A stretch of 64,000 bases of DNA from Flavobacterium turcicum (GCF_011365745.1 NZ_JAAOBY010000002.1:600044-664043); one strand, 5' to 3'; positions 25,865 through 34,931 are shown, counted from the first letter of the stretch. The notes: generated by a model from the letters alone, not told the origin. Made by a program: numbers and translations.

Positions 25865-26974
25865 ATGGCAGCCGAATTGAAAGAAATGTTTAATCTAAAA
25901 TTCTATCAACTTTTAGCAACCCAAATTAAAACGGTTCATCCACAATTTAATCAAAAGCAATTTTTAGCTGAAGTGACTGAGGGCATCGAAAATAGATCTC
26001 TAAATCAACGCTTACGGCATACAACACAAGTCCTAAAGGGTCATCTCCCTTCTGAATTTAAAGAAGCTATTAAAATTTTAAATGAAGTAATCCCGAACAT
26101 GCCTACTGGATATACCACGCTAATTTTTCCAGATTTTGTGGGACAATTTGGTCTAAATGATTTTGAAATTGCAATGGAAGCCTTGTCTTATTACACTCTG
26201 TTTGGATCGTCAGAATTTGCAATTCGTGAATTTTTAAATAATGATTTTGACAAAACTATCGCAATAATGCAGCAATGGTCGCAGTCATCAAACCACCATG
26301 TTAGGCGATTGGCTTCTGAGGGTTGTAGACCTCGACTACCTTGGGCAACTGCATTGCCAAAACTCAAGAAAAATCCTGAACCAATTTTACCAATTCTACA
26401 TCAATTGAAAACAGATCCATCTGAATATGTCAGAAGAAGTGTTGCCAACAATCTAAATGATATTGCGAAAGATAATCCAGAAATTTGTATCGAAACTGCA
26501 AAAAACTGGAAAGGAATTTCAAAAGAAACCGATGGAATAGTTAAACACGGTTGCCGAACACTTTTAAAACAAGGAAATCAGGCCGTTTTAAAGCTTTTTG
26601 GTCTTGATCCATCACAAATATCAGTTTCTGAATTTCGTATCCATAACCCAATTGTAGCCATAGGAAATTATTTAGAATTTTCATTTTCGGTTTGTAACCA
26701 TAGTAATGAGGCTCAAACAGTACGTTTAGAATACGCTATTTATTATTTGAGACAGAACCAGCAACTTTCAAAAAAGGTTTTTAAAATTACTGAACGAATC
26801 ATTGAGCCAAATCAAACAATGACAATTGTTCGCAAGCAAAGTTTTAAAATTATAACCACTCGAAAATTTTATCTGGGAACGCAAAAACTTTCGATACAAA
26901 TAAATGGAGAGGAAAAAATGACAAGTACATTTGAACTTATAACTGAGGAAAGGACTCTATTGAGCGCAATGTAA
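25865..26974 (+). CDS. AlkC-like DNA alkylation repair glycosylase
   Basis: A 369-residue HEAT-repeat DNA glycosylase of the AlkC/AlkD superfamily, which removes alkylated purines without base flipping. The opening AELKEMFNLKFYQLLATQI and LRHTTQVLKGHLPSEFKEAIKIL (in part) are AlkC-type, and HHVRRLASEGCRPRLPWA and EYVRRSVANNLNDIAKDNPE carry the HEAT repeats. Residues about 260-360 form a beta-rich, Ig-like tail as described for some AlkC proteins. It has its own -7 element and appears monocistronic. The family call is strong; lesion specificity is inferred from the family. Confidence 0.82.
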   Translation: MAAELKEMFNLKFYQLLATQIKTVHPQFNQKQFLAEVTEGIENRSLNQRLRHTTQVLKGHLPSEFKEAIKILNEVIPNMPTGYTTLIFPDFVGQFGLNDFEIAMEALSYYTLFGSSEFAIREFLNNDFDKTIAIMQQWSQSSNHHVRRLASEGCRPRLPWATALPKLKKNPEPILPILHQLKTDPSEYVRRSVANNLNDIAKDNPEICIETAKNWKGISKETDGIVKHGCRTLLKQGNQAVLKLFGLDPSQISVSEFRIHNPIVAIGNYLEFSFSVCNHSNEAQTVRLEYAIYYLRQNQQLSKKVFKITERIIEPNQTMTIVRKQSFKIITTRKFYLGTQKLSIQINGEEKMTSTFELITEERTLLSAM

Positions 26975-27212
26975 TATTTTTGAATTGGGCATAAACCGCT
27001 TAGCAAACAGTTACTATTTCTATTTATTTGTTCTTTAAAGGCCATAAAAGAACATTAAAAACAATAATTCCTATTCGATTCTAAGCGATACTAGCAAGAT
27101 CAAGAATTTTTTAAATCACTAGTTTAAAAATGGTTATCAATTTTTAGTCACAAAATCTGATTTGTAAGAGTAACTTTAACAACATTTTATTTCTGACTAC
27201 CGACTAAAATTC

Positions 27213-27220
27213 TATTTTTG
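27213..27220 (+). promoter_or_regulatory. -7 element for the histone H1-like gene
   Basis: TATTTTTG fits TAnnTTTG, 25 bp before the ATG at 27246. The 270-bp gap from 26975 holds nothing else recognisable. Confidence 0.5.
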
Positions 27221-27245
27221 CGACCTAATTTAATATAGTATTATT

Positions 27246-27422
27246 ATGAAAGATTTAGTTGCAAAAATCAATGCTGAGTTCGAAACATTCAAAACAGAAT
27301 CTGAATCACTAATTGAAAAAGGTATTAAAGCTGCGGGACCAAGAGCTCGTAAATCTACTTTAGAGCTAGAAAAACTTTTAAAAGAGTTTAGAAAAGTTTC
27401 TGTTGAAGAATCAAAAAAATAG
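27246..27422 (+). CDS. Histone H1-like protein (Hc1-type), 58 aa
   Basis: A 58-residue basic helical protein starting MKDLVAKINAEFETFKTE and ending KKVS-type tail residues (EFRKVSVEESKK). The segment AAGPRARKSTLELEKLLKEF is the hallmark of the short histone H1-like family of Flavobacteria, thought to bind DNA and help organise the nucleoid. It has a clear -7 element and a strong terminator, so it is a monocistronic and probably well-expressed gene. The call rests on recalled family sequence. Confidence 0.85.
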   Translation: MKDLVAKINAEFETFKTESESLIEKGIKAAGPRARKSTLELEKLLKEFRKVSVEESKK

Positions 27423-27440
27423 TTTTTACTTCCTAAAAAC

Positions 27441-27474
27441 AAACCTCGCTATCTTTGATAAGCGAGGTTTTTTT
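27441..27474 (+). terminator. Terminator after the histone H1-like gene
   Basis: AAACCTCGCT and AGCGAGGTTT form a 10-bp stem with a 10-nt loop, followed by a T run. Confidence 0.92.
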
Positions 27475-27532
27475 ATACCTAAAATTGTCGAAACTTATTT
27501 TTTATTAGAATAATTTTGAAGAGAAAATTTTC

Positions 27533-27570
27533 CCAAAAAAAAACCTCCAAAATCAATTGATTTTGAAGGT
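27533..27570 (-). terminator. Terminator of the tRNA-Val transcript
   Basis: On the minus strand, ACCTTCAAAATCAATTGATT begins an almost perfect hairpin closing with TTGGAGG and nine T. It lies 11 nt beyond the tRNA 3' end. Confidence 0.88.
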
Positions 27571-27580
27571 ATAATTTTTG

Positions 27581-27655
27581 TGGGCGATGAGGGGTTCGAA
27601 CCCCCGACCCCCTCGGTGTAAACGAGGTGCTCTGAACCAGCTGAGCTAATCGCCC
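27581..27655 (-). tRNA. tRNA-Val (anticodon TAC)
   Basis: Read on the minus strand, the sequence folds as a full cloverleaf: acceptor GGGCGAT/ATCGCCC with discriminator A, D-arm GCTC...GAGC, anticodon stem CCTCG/CGAGG with loop TTTACAC (anticodon TAC) and T-arm containing GTTCGAAC. CCA is not encoded. It has its own promoter and terminator. Confidence 0.97.
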
Positions 27656-27693
27656 TATTTTACTAGGCTGCTATCATTACCTGATTGCGAGTG

Positions 27694-27723
27694 CAAATAT
27701 ACACCTAGATTCTGTATTTGCAA
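27694..27723 (-). promoter_or_regulatory. Promoter of tRNA-Val
   Basis: On the minus strand TTG (27723-27721) and TATATTTG (27701-27694) are 19 nt apart, an ideal Bacteroidota promoter. The tRNA starts 39 nt downstream. Confidence 0.8.
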
Positions 27724-27818
27724 GTGTTTTTGTAAAATAAATTGATAAAAAATCACTCATTTACTCTACCTTATTCAATACGAACACTTTACAAACATAG
27801 GGATTTTGAACTATTTTT

Positions 27819-27848
27819 TTGAATTGCATTCTTATAGTCATACATTTG
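27819..27848 (+). promoter_or_regulatory. Promoter of the ABC transporter gene
   Basis: TTG (27819-27821) and TACATTTG (27841-27848) are separated by 19 nt. The ATG is 18 bp further on. Confidence 0.8.
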
Positions 27849-27866
27849 TAACATAAACAAAAAATA

Positions 27867-29654
27867 ATGGCTCGATTCAAAGAAAACGATTTACCAAAAT
27901 CAAAAATTACAGCTACTTCACTCCAAAAAGCAACCGTTATATTTCAATTTGCAGGCAATCATCGTTGGAAATTTTACGTTGGCCTTGTATTTCTACTTTT
28001 CACAGGAGCTACTGCCCTAGCCTTTCCTAAGTTAATGGGAATGTTAATAGATTGCGTAAAAAATAAAGACAATTCGCAAGCTAACTATATTGCAGGTGGA
28101 TTGGTTTTGATTCTTTTCTTACAATCAATCTGTTCTTTTTTCAGATTGTATCTTTTCGTGAATTTTACAGAGAACACATTGGCCAATCTCCGACTTTCAT
28201 TGTACTCTAACCTGGTAAAATTACCAATGTCATTTTTCTCGCAAAAACGAGTTGGAGAGTTGAACAGTCGCATCAGCTCAGACATCACTCAAATTCAAGA
28301 CACACTAACATCAACCATTGCAGAATTTTTAAGACAATTTATTTTAATTATTGGAGGCGTTTTACTTTTGGCAAATGAAAGTATCAAACTCACCTTATTA
28401 ATGTTATCTGTTGTGCCTTTAGTAGCTGTCGCGGCTGTTATATTTGGGCGATTTATTCGAAAATACTCGAAAAATGTACAAGATAAAGTAGCCGAAAGCC
28501 AAGTAGTGGTTGAGGAAACCATGCAAGGAATTTCAATAGTTAAAGCTTTTGCAAACGAATGGTACGAAATAGCGCGTTACAATGGTAAAATTAAGGAAGT
28601 TGTAAGCATTGCCATCAAAGGCGGAAAATACCGCGGTTACTTTGCCTCTTTTATCATTTTTTGTTTATTTGGAGCAATCGTAGCAGTAGTTTGGTACGGA
28701 GTACAATTGAGTATAAGTGGCGAAATGAGTGTTGGTCAATTAATATCGTTTGTGTTGTATTCTACATTTGTTGGCGCATCTTTTGGCGGAATTGCTGAGT
28801 TGTATGCACAAATTCAAAAGGCAATTGGCGCTACCGAACGTGTTTTTGAATTACTTGATGAAACACCCGAAAAAATTAATGCTAATGGCACAACTTCGCC
28901 ACTAGAAAAAATACAAGGTAATGTAAGCTTCAAGAATGTTGCTTTTAGTTACCCATCCAGAAAAGAGATTCAAGTTTTAAAAGATGTCAGTTTCACGGCT
29001 AATTTTGGTCAAAAAATTGCAATTGTTGGACCAAGTGGTACCGGAAAATCAACAATTGCTTCGCTCCTACTTCGTTTTTACAATATTGATGCAGGCGAAA
29101 TTCAAATTGATGGTAAAAATATTTACGACTTTGATTTGGAAAATCTCCGAGGAAATATGAGTATCGTTCCTCAAGATGTAATTCTTTTTGGCGGAACAAT
29201 TAAAGAAAATATTGCTTACGGTAAACCAAATGCCACAGATGAAGAAATTCTACTTGCGGCCAAACAAGCTAATGCGTATCACTTTATCGAAAGTTTTCCT
29301 GAAAAATTCGAAACCGTGGTGGGAGAACGTGGTATTAAATTATCAGGCGGGCAAAGACAACGTATTGCCATTGCACGTGCTTTGCTTAAAAATCCTAGTA
29401 TTTTAATTTTAGACGAAGCCACATCTTCATTAGATAGCGAAAGTGAAAAATTAGTACAAGAAGCGCTAGAAATTTTAATGGAAGGTCGCACCAGCATTAT
29501 CATTGCGCACCGTTTATCAACTATTCGAAGTGCTGATCAAATTTTAGTTTTAGACAACGGTAGAATTGCTGAACAAGGAACGCACCAAGATTTGATTGAA
29601 TTAGAAAATGGGATTTATAAAAACCTAAGTAATTTGCAGTTTAGCAATTCCTAA
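27867..29654 (+). CDS. ABC exporter half-transporter (MsbA/BmrA type)
   Basis: A 595-residue fused membrane/ATPase ABC exporter subunit that works as a dimer in the inner membrane. The membrane domain with six helices spans about 35-320. The nucleotide-binding domain (about 345-590) has Walker A GPSGTGKST, the Q-loop, signature LSGGQRQRIAIARAL and Walker B ILILDEATSSLD followed by the H-loop AHRLST. The substrate (lipid, drug or peptide) cannot be read from sequence. It has a strong own promoter and terminator and stands alone. Confidence 0.9.
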   Translation: MARFKENDLPKSKITATSLQKATVIFQFAGNHRWKFYVGLVFLLFTGATALAFPKLMGMLIDCVKNKDNSQANYIAGGLVLILFLQSICSFFRLYLFVNFTENTLANLRLSLYSNLVKLPMSFFSQKRVGELNSRISSDITQIQDTLTSTIAEFLRQFILIIGGVLLLANESIKLTLLMLSVVPLVAVAAVIFGRFIRKYSKNVQDKVAESQVVVEETMQGISIVKAFANEWYEIARYNGKIKEVVSIAIKGGKYRGYFASFIIFCLFGAIVAVVWYGVQLSISGEMSVGQLISFVLYSTFVGASFGGIAELYAQIQKAIGATERVFELLDETPEKINANGTTSPLEKIQGNVSFKNVAFSYPSRKEIQVLKDVSFTANFGQKIAIVGPSGTGKSTIASLLLRFYNIDAGEIQIDGKNIYDFDLENLRGNMSIVPQDVILFGGTIKENIAYGKPNATDEEILLAAKQANAYHFIESFPEKFETVVGERGIKLSGGQRQRIAIARALLKNPSILILDEATSSLDSESEKLVQEALEILMEGRTSIIIAHRLSTIRSADQILVLDNGRIAEQGTHQDLIELENGIYKNLSNLQFSNS

Positions 29655-29687
29655 GCCAAGCTAAAAAATAGCTACAAGAAATCAACA

Positions 29688-29723
29688 AAAAAGCTCCAAT
29701 AAAAATCTATTGGAGCTTTTTTA
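29688..29723 (+). terminator. Bidirectional terminator between ABC and PRODH genes
   Basis: AAAAAAGCTCCAATA and TATTGGAGCTTTTTT form a 15-bp stem with A and T runs on both sides, so it can stop both convergent genes. Confidence 0.92.
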
Positions 29724-29750
29724 CAGCTATTAAACCTATTTGTGATAAAA

Positions 29751-30920
29751 TTATTTCCCTTTTCTACGGTTTCTTTCCGCTTTTATCATAGAAAGTTCAC
29801 GACTAGTTTGACCTGCTACTGAAGTGTTTTCTTCAGCACGACGAATCAAATACGGCATCACATCTTTCACGGGTCCAAATGGCAAATATTTAGACACATT
29901 ATAACCTTCATTTGCTAGATTGTAACTAATGTTATCACTCATTCCGTACAATTGCCCGAACCAAATGCGATTATCAGCAGTAGCCATACCGTTCTGCTGC
30001 ATTAAATCCATCAAAGTATAGGTACTTAATTCGTTGTGAGTTCCTGCAAAAATAGCCATGGTATCAATATGAGCTACCATGTAAGAAACAGCTGCATCGT
30101 AATTAATATCGGTAGCTTCTTTTGATGCGCAAATCGGACTCGGATATCCTTTTTCTTCGGCACGTGTATTTTCTTTTTCCATATACGCACCGCGAACAAT
30201 TTTCATTCCGATATAAAATCCTTCTGCTTTGGCTTGCTCATGTAATTTTTTCAAATAATCCAATCGATCCCAACGATACATTTGTAGCGTATTAAAAACG
30301 ATAGCTTTCTCCTTATTATATTTTCGCATCATAGAAGCAACCAAATCATCGGCAGCATCTTGCATCCAACTCTCTTCGCCATCAATAAGTAAGGCTACAT
30401 TTTTTTGGTGCGCTTCTTTACAAACAATGTCAAAACGTTCCACCACTCGATCCCATTCTAATTGTTCAGCAGCAGTCAAACTTTGTTTTTCACCTAGTTT
30501 TTCATACAATTCGAAACGTCCAAAACCGGTTGGCTTAAAAACAGCAAAAGGAATTGCCATACGTTCTTTAGCAAATTCAATAGTTTTTAAGGTCATTTGC
30601 AAAGCAGCATCAAATTGATCCTCCTCTTCTTTTCCTTCCACAGAATAATCCAAAACCGAAGAAACTCCTTTGGTATACATTTTATCTACTACAGACAAAC
30701 AATCATCCTCATTGACACCACCACAAAAATGATCAAAAACAGTTGCTCGAATTAATCCTTCGACAGGTAAATTAGCCTTTAAAGCAAAATTTGTAACCGC
30801 AGTACCAATTCGCACTAAAGGCTGATTAGCTATCATTTTAAAAAGAAAATAAGCGCGATCAAGTTCGGTATCGCTTTTTAAAGCAAAAGCAACCTGTGTG
30901 TTGTCAAATATTTTTTTCAT
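29751..30920 (-). CDS. Proline dehydrogenase
   Basis: A 389-residue FAD-dependent proline dehydrogenase (PRODH) that oxidises proline to pyrroline-5-carboxylate. Typical blocks are MKIVRGAYMEKEN, FAGTHNELSTY, FGQLYGMSD and the C-terminal LPFGPVKDVMPYLIRRAEEN. The start at 30920 (MKKIFDNTQ) is chosen over an upstream in-frame ATG whose extra residues are not conserved-looking. It is a stand-alone enzyme; the pyrroline-5-carboxylate dehydrogenase that completes the pathway is not in this window. It is transcribed away from aroB. Confidence 0.92.
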   Translation of the reverse strand: MKKIFDNTQVAFALKSDTELDRAYFLFKMIANQPLVRIGTAVTNFALKANLPVEGLIRATVFDHFCGGVNEDDCLSVVDKMYTKGVSSVLDYSVEGKEEEDQFDAALQMTLKTIEFAKERMAIPFAVFKPTGFGRFELYEKLGEKQSLTAAEQLEWDRVVERFDIVCKEAHQKNVALLIDGEESWMQDAADDLVASMMRKYNKEKAIVFNTLQMYRWDRLDYLKKLHEQAKAEGFYIGMKIVRGAYMEKENTRAEEKGYPSPICASKEATDINYDAAVSYMVAHIDTMAIFAGTHNELSTYTLMDLMQQNGMATADNRIWFGQLYGMSDNISYNLANEGYNVSKYLPFGPVKDVMPYLIRRAEENTSVAGQTSRELSMIKAERNRRKGK

Positions 30921-31050
30921 TATCTGTTTAAATTTTATACAAATATAAATAGACTTTGAATATTTAACTAAATACAATGGTTAAAAAACAGAAAAATGCA
31001 ATGAATGTGAATTTTCTCGCTGTTTGACAGCATAAGATTTGATTAATTAA

Positions 31051-31058
31051 TACATTTG
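31051..31058 (+). promoter_or_regulatory. -7 element for aroB
   Basis: TACATTTG matches the consensus exactly. A TTTG lies 24 nt upstream, slightly beyond the usual spacing. Confidence 0.5.
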
Positions 31059-31104
31059 ACATCAGATTAATCTAAGATCAACACATCAAAAAACAAGTAT
31101 TACA

Positions 31105-32172
31105 ATGCAGACCATACAAGCCAACAACTACCCCATACATTTTAACGAAGAAGCCTACCTAGCACTAAACACTCACTTACAAAACAACAGCTATTCTTCT
31201 ATTTTCATCATAGTTGATACCAATACTAATGAATTTTGCTTGCCTAATTTTTTACCTTTATTAGAAACAGATGTTGCAATTGAAATTATAGAATTTGAGG
31301 CCGGTGAAGAAAATAAAAACATTGAAACCTGTGTACAAATTTGGAATGTACTTACTGAACTTGGAGCCGATAGGAAAAGTTTAGTTATCAATCTAGGTGG
31401 CGGTGTTGTGACTGATTTGGGCGGATTTGTAGCCAGTACCTTCAAAAGAGGAATCGATTTTATTCATATTCCTACAACCTTATTATCAATGGTTGACGCC
31501 TCTGTGGGTGGTAAAAATGGTGTTGATTTAGGTAATTTAAAAAACCAAATTGGAGTGATTAATGTTCCACTAATGGTTCTAATCGACACGCAATATCTTG
31601 AAACAGTGCCGCAAACTGAAATGCGTTCTGGTTTGGCTGAAATGCTAAAACACGGTTTGATTTATGACAAAACATATTGGAATCAATTTTTAGACCTAGC
31701 CGCAATAGATTACGCCGATTTTGATGCACTCATTTACAGATCGGTTGAAATAAAAAATGAAATTGTAACACAAGATCCAACCGAAAAAAACATCCGAAAA
31801 GCTCTTAATTTTGGGCACACACTCGGGCATGCTATTGAAAGTTACTTTTTAGAAACCTCTGAAAAAACTACACTTTTACATGGTGAAGCTATAGCTGTTG
31901 GTATGATTTTAGAAAGTTTCATTGCCATGGAAAAGGGACTATTAAACCAAGCCGACTATATCGAAATCAAAAGTTGTATTCAATCTATTTATGAAACTAT
32001 TGTTTTTGATGAAAAAGATATCGATCCAATCTTGGCTTTACTGATTCATGACAAAAAAAATGAATACGGAACCATTCAGTTTGCCTTAATTGAAGGCATT
32101 GGAGCAATAAAAATAAATCAAGCAGTTGAAAATGAATTAATTCTTGAAGCGTTTGAAGATTACAAATCTTAA
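31105..32172 (+). CDS. aroB: 3-dehydroquinate synthase
   Basis: A 355-residue NAD- and zinc-dependent enzyme converting DAHP to 3-dehydroquinate, the second step of the shikimate pathway. The NAD site GGGVVTDLGGFVAS, the active-site block DASVGGKNGVDL and zinc-binding FGHTLGHAIE and HGEAIAVG are all intact. The length is normal for the family. It lies between the proline dehydrogenase gene (divergent) and a small gene with its own promoter. Confidence 0.95.
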   Translation: MQTIQANNYPIHFNEEAYLALNTHLQNNSYSSIFIIVDTNTNEFCLPNFLPLLETDVAIEIIEFEAGEENKNIETCVQIWNVLTELGADRKSLVINLGGGVVTDLGGFVASTFKRGIDFIHIPTTLLSMVDASVGGKNGVDLGNLKNQIGVINVPLMVLIDTQYLETVPQTEMRSGLAEMLKHGLIYDKTYWNQFLDLAAIDYADFDALIYRSVEIKNEIVTQDPTEKNIRKALNFGHTLGHAIESYFLETSEKTTLLHGEAIAVGMILESFIAMEKGLLNQADYIEIKSCIQSIYETIVFDEKDIDPILALLIHDKKNEYGTIQFALIEGIGAIKINQAVENELILEAFEDYKS

Positions 32173-32192
32173 TATTTTTTTCTAAAAAAGCA

Positions 32193-32224
32193 TTGCATTG
32201 CGTGGATAATATTTTTTACATTTG
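32193..32224 (+). promoter_or_regulatory. Promoter of the small gene before speA
   Basis: TTG (32193-32195) and TACATTTG (32217-32224) are 21 nt apart. The -7 box ends only 5 bp before the ATG at 32230, so transcription may begin at or next to the start codon. Confidence 0.7.
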
Positions 32225-32229
32225 CACCG

Positions 32230-32409
32230 ATGAAAAAAACACACAGTAAGTCACGCTCTGGTTCCAATAAAACCCGCAAAACCATGTCCTTTTTAAGGAT
32301 ATTGAAGCGCTTTTATTCTATTAAAGGCAACTTTACTTTCGATGTTTTTCAATACCTAAAAGCCGATAACGAAAAGCTACAGATTGTATACGCTAATATT
32401 CGGGTTTGA
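32230..32409 (+). CDS. Small basic hypothetical protein (59 aa)
   Basis: A 59-residue basic protein (start MKKTHSKSRSGSNKTRKTM, end QIVYANIRV). The promoter is immediately upstream, so translation from the first ATG would be leaderless. A second in-frame ATG at 32284 would give a 41-residue protein with a normal leader. No family is recognised. It precedes the arginine decarboxylase gene by 54 bp and may be co-transcribed with it. Confidence 0.5.
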   Translation: MKKTHSKSRSGSNKTRKTMSFLRILKRFYSIKGNFTFDVFQYLKADNEKLQIVYANIRV

Positions 32410-32463
32410 ATGATAGATTCATCTATGTTTTAAAACACTATTTAATCTATTAAACCTGCATCA

Positions 32464-33864
32464 ATGAATACAAAATATTCGGACTTAATCAATCAAACAT
32501 ATTATTTTCCACAAGAAGAATTTACGCTTAACAAAGACCACTTACTTTTTCATAATATTGATTTAATGAAATTAGTTGAGCAATACGGTACACCTTTAAA
32601 GTTTACTTATTTGCCGCAAATTTCAAATAACATCAACAGAGCAAAAAGTTGGTTTCGTAAATCGATGGAGAAAAATAAATACGAAGCCAAATACTACTAT
32701 TGCTATTGCACTAAAAGCTCTCATTTTGAATACATTATGAACGAAGCTTTCAAAAATAACATTCATATCGAAACCTCTTCGGCTTTTGACATAAATATTG
32801 TTGAAAATCTTTTAGCAAATGGTAAAATAAACAAGAGCACATATGTTATTTGTAATGGTTTCAAACGCGATCAATACATTGAAAATATTGCTCGTTTAAT
32901 CAATAACGGACACAAGAATACTATTCCGATTATTGATAATTATGAAGAATTAGATTTATTACAAGGGCAAATTAAAAACAAATTCAAAATTGGAATTCGT
33001 ATTGCAGCTGAAGAGGAGCCAAAATTTGAATTTTATACCTCAAGATTGGGAATTGGTTACAAGAATATTGTTTCATTTTACAAAAAACAAATTCAGGATA
33101 ATGATAAACTAGAGCTTAAAATGCTTCACTTTTTTATCAATACTGGTATCAATGATACGGCGTATTATTGGAACGAGTTGGTAAAATGTATCAAAGTATA
33201 CATAGCACTAAAAAAAGAATGTCCTACACTTGACGGCTTGAATATTGGTGGAGGTTTCCCTATCAAAAATTCATTGGCTTTTGAATACGATTACCAATAC
33301 ATGATTGATGAAATTATCAATCAAATTAAAATCGCTTGTGACGAGGCTGAAGTGGATGTACCAAACATTTTTACAGAGTTCGGATCCTATACTGTAGGCG
33401 AAAGTGGTGGTGCTATTTATCAAATTTTGTATCAAAAACAACAAAATGATAGAGAGAAATGGAACATGATTGACTCTTCTTTCATCACAACTTTACCAGA
33501 TACTTGGGCTATCAACAAGCGTTTTATCATGTTGGCTGTAAACCGTTGGAACGATACTTATGAACGTGTTTTATTAGGAGGAATGACGTGCGACAGCGAT
33601 GATTACTACAACTCAGAGCAAAACATGAACGCCATTTACTTACCTAAGTACAATAAAGAAAAACCTTTGTATATCGGTTTCTTTAACACAGGCGCATACC
33701 AAGAAACCATTGGAGGCTACGGAGGATTACACCACTGTTTGATTCCACAACCAAAACATATTTTGATTGATCGTGATGAAAATGGAATTTTGGCAACCGA
33801 AGTATTCTCAGAGCAACAAACCTCCGAAGACGTTTTGAAAATTTTAGGTTACGACCGCAAATAA
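32464..33864 (+). CDS. speA: Arginine decarboxylase (fold III, biosynthetic)
   Basis: A 466-residue PLP-dependent decarboxylase of the alanine-racemase fold, producing agmatine from arginine for polyamine synthesis. The PLP lysine lies in YCYCTKSSHF (near residue 77), with INIGGGFPI-like LNIGGGFPI, TEFGSYTVGESG and the catalytic Cys region GGMTCDSDDYY. It is shorter than the E. coli SpeA type, as is usual in Bacteroidota. The next gene is a deoxyhypusine-synthase-like enzyme, so the pair probably forms a polyamine route. Substrate is inferred from the family. Confidence 0.85.
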   Translation: MNTKYSDLINQTYYFPQEEFTLNKDHLLFHNIDLMKLVEQYGTPLKFTYLPQISNNINRAKSWFRKSMEKNKYEAKYYYCYCTKSSHFEYIMNEAFKNNIHIETSSAFDINIVENLLANGKINKSTYVICNGFKRDQYIENIARLINNGHKNTIPIIDNYEELDLLQGQIKNKFKIGIRIAAEEEPKFEFYTSRLGIGYKNIVSFYKKQIQDNDKLELKMLHFFINTGINDTAYYWNELVKCIKVYIALKKECPTLDGLNIGGGFPIKNSLAFEYDYQYMIDEIINQIKIACDEAEVDVPNIFTEFGSYTVGESGGAIYQILYQKQQNDREKWNMIDSSFITTLPDTWAINKRFIMLAVNRWNDTYERVLLGGMTCDSDDYYNSEQNMNAIYLPKYNKEKPLYIGFFNTGAYQETIGGYGGLHHCLIPQPKHILIDRDENGILATEVFSEQQTSEDVLKILGYDRK

Positions 33865-33899
33865 TAATCGCATTTATTTCTTTAAATTCAAAAAATCGT

Positions 33900-33907
33900 T
33901 ACATTTG
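33900..33907 (+). promoter_or_regulatory. -7 element before the DHS-like gene
   Basis: TACATTTG matches the consensus and lies 46 bp before the ATG at 33953, so the gene may have its own promoter in addition to read-through from speA. Confidence 0.45.
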
Positions 33908-33952
33908 AAATAATCGTGACGATAATAATAGCAGTTAAAAATTAATATAAAA

Positions 33953-34924
33953 ATGAGTAAAGGACCAATCAGTCAGTTTATAGAAAAGCATTATTTGCAT
34001 TTCAATTCTGCAGCTTTAGTTGACGCAGCTAAAGCATACGAAGAACAATTAGCAAAAGGCGCAAAAATGATGGTGAGTATGGCAGGTGCTATGAGTACAG
34101 CCGAGATTGGAAAAATATTTTCTGACATTATTCGTCAAGACAAAGTACATATTATTTCATGTACAGGAGCTAACCTTGAAGAAGATATTATGAACTTAGT
34201 GGCTCACTCTCATTACGAAAGAGTGCCTAACTACCGTGATTTGACTCCTCAAGACGAATGGGATTTATTGGAGCGTGGTTTAAACCGTGTAACTGACACT
34301 TGTATTCCAGAGCACGAAGCTTTCCGTCGTTTACAAAAACACATTTTCAAAATCTGGAAAGATGCTGATGATAAAGGAGAACGCTATTTTCCGCATGAAT
34401 TCATGTACAAAATGTTATTATCAGGTGTCCTTGAAGAATACTACGAAATTGATTTAAAAAACAGTTGGATGTATGCTGCAGCGGAGAAAAATTTACCAAT
34501 TGTTGTTCCAGGTTGGGAAGACAGCACCATGGGTAATATTTTTGCTTCTTACGTAATCAAAGGAGAATTGAAAGCTTCTACCATGAAGTCTGGAATTGAG
34601 TACATGACTTTCCTTGCTGATTGGTATCCAAAAAACAGCAGCAACGGTATTGGATTTTTCCAAATTGGTGGTGGTATCGCAGGTGATTTCCCAATTTGTG
34701 TTGTACCTATGTTGTACCAAGATATGGAAATGCATGATGTTCCATTCTGGAGCTATTTCTGTCAAATATCTGATTCAACAACAAGTTATGGTTCGTATTC
34801 TGGAGCTGTTCCTAATGAAAAAATCACTTGGGGCAAACTAGATATGAATACACCTAAATTTATCATAGAATCTGATGCTACCATTGTAGCGCCATTAATT
34901 TTCGCTTATTTATTAGATTTATAG
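33953..34924 (+). CDS. Deoxyhypusine-synthase-like polyamine enzyme
   Basis: A 323-residue protein of the deoxyhypusine synthase (DHS) superfamily, which transfers an aminobutyl group through a Lys adduct. The diagnostic C-terminal block SYSGAVPNEKITWGKL keeps the catalytic Lys in WGK. NAD-site features (SMAGAMSTAEIGKI, SCTGANLEEDI) are also visible. Bacteria lack eIF5A, so hypusine formation is not its role; a homospermidine-synthase-like function fits the homospermidine-rich polyamine profile of flavobacteria. It follows speA with no agmatinase gene between. Confidence 0.85.
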   Translation: MSKGPISQFIEKHYLHFNSAALVDAAKAYEEQLAKGAKMMVSMAGAMSTAEIGKIFSDIIRQDKVHIISCTGANLEEDIMNLVAHSHYERVPNYRDLTPQDEWDLLERGLNRVTDTCIPEHEAFRRLQKHIFKIWKDADDKGERYFPHEFMYKMLLSGVLEEYYEIDLKNSWMYAAAEKNLPIVVPGWEDSTMGNIFASYVIKGELKASTMKSGIEYMTFLADWYPKNSSNGIGFFQIGGGIAGDFPICVVPMLYQDMEMHDVPFWSYFCQISDSTTSYGSYSGAVPNEKITWGKLDMNTPKFIIESDATIVAPLIFAYLLDL

Positions 34925-34931
34925 AATATTT

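Noticed and set aside
27230..27442. Minus-strand 70-codon frame over the histone H1-like gene
   Set aside because: The forward 58-residue frame matches a known family and has promoter and terminator; the reverse frame is Ser-rich shadow.
33953..34924. Considered as agmatinase because of its position after speA
   Set aside because: No ureohydrolase manganese motifs are present; the SGAxPxE...WGK block is of the deoxyhypusine synthase family.
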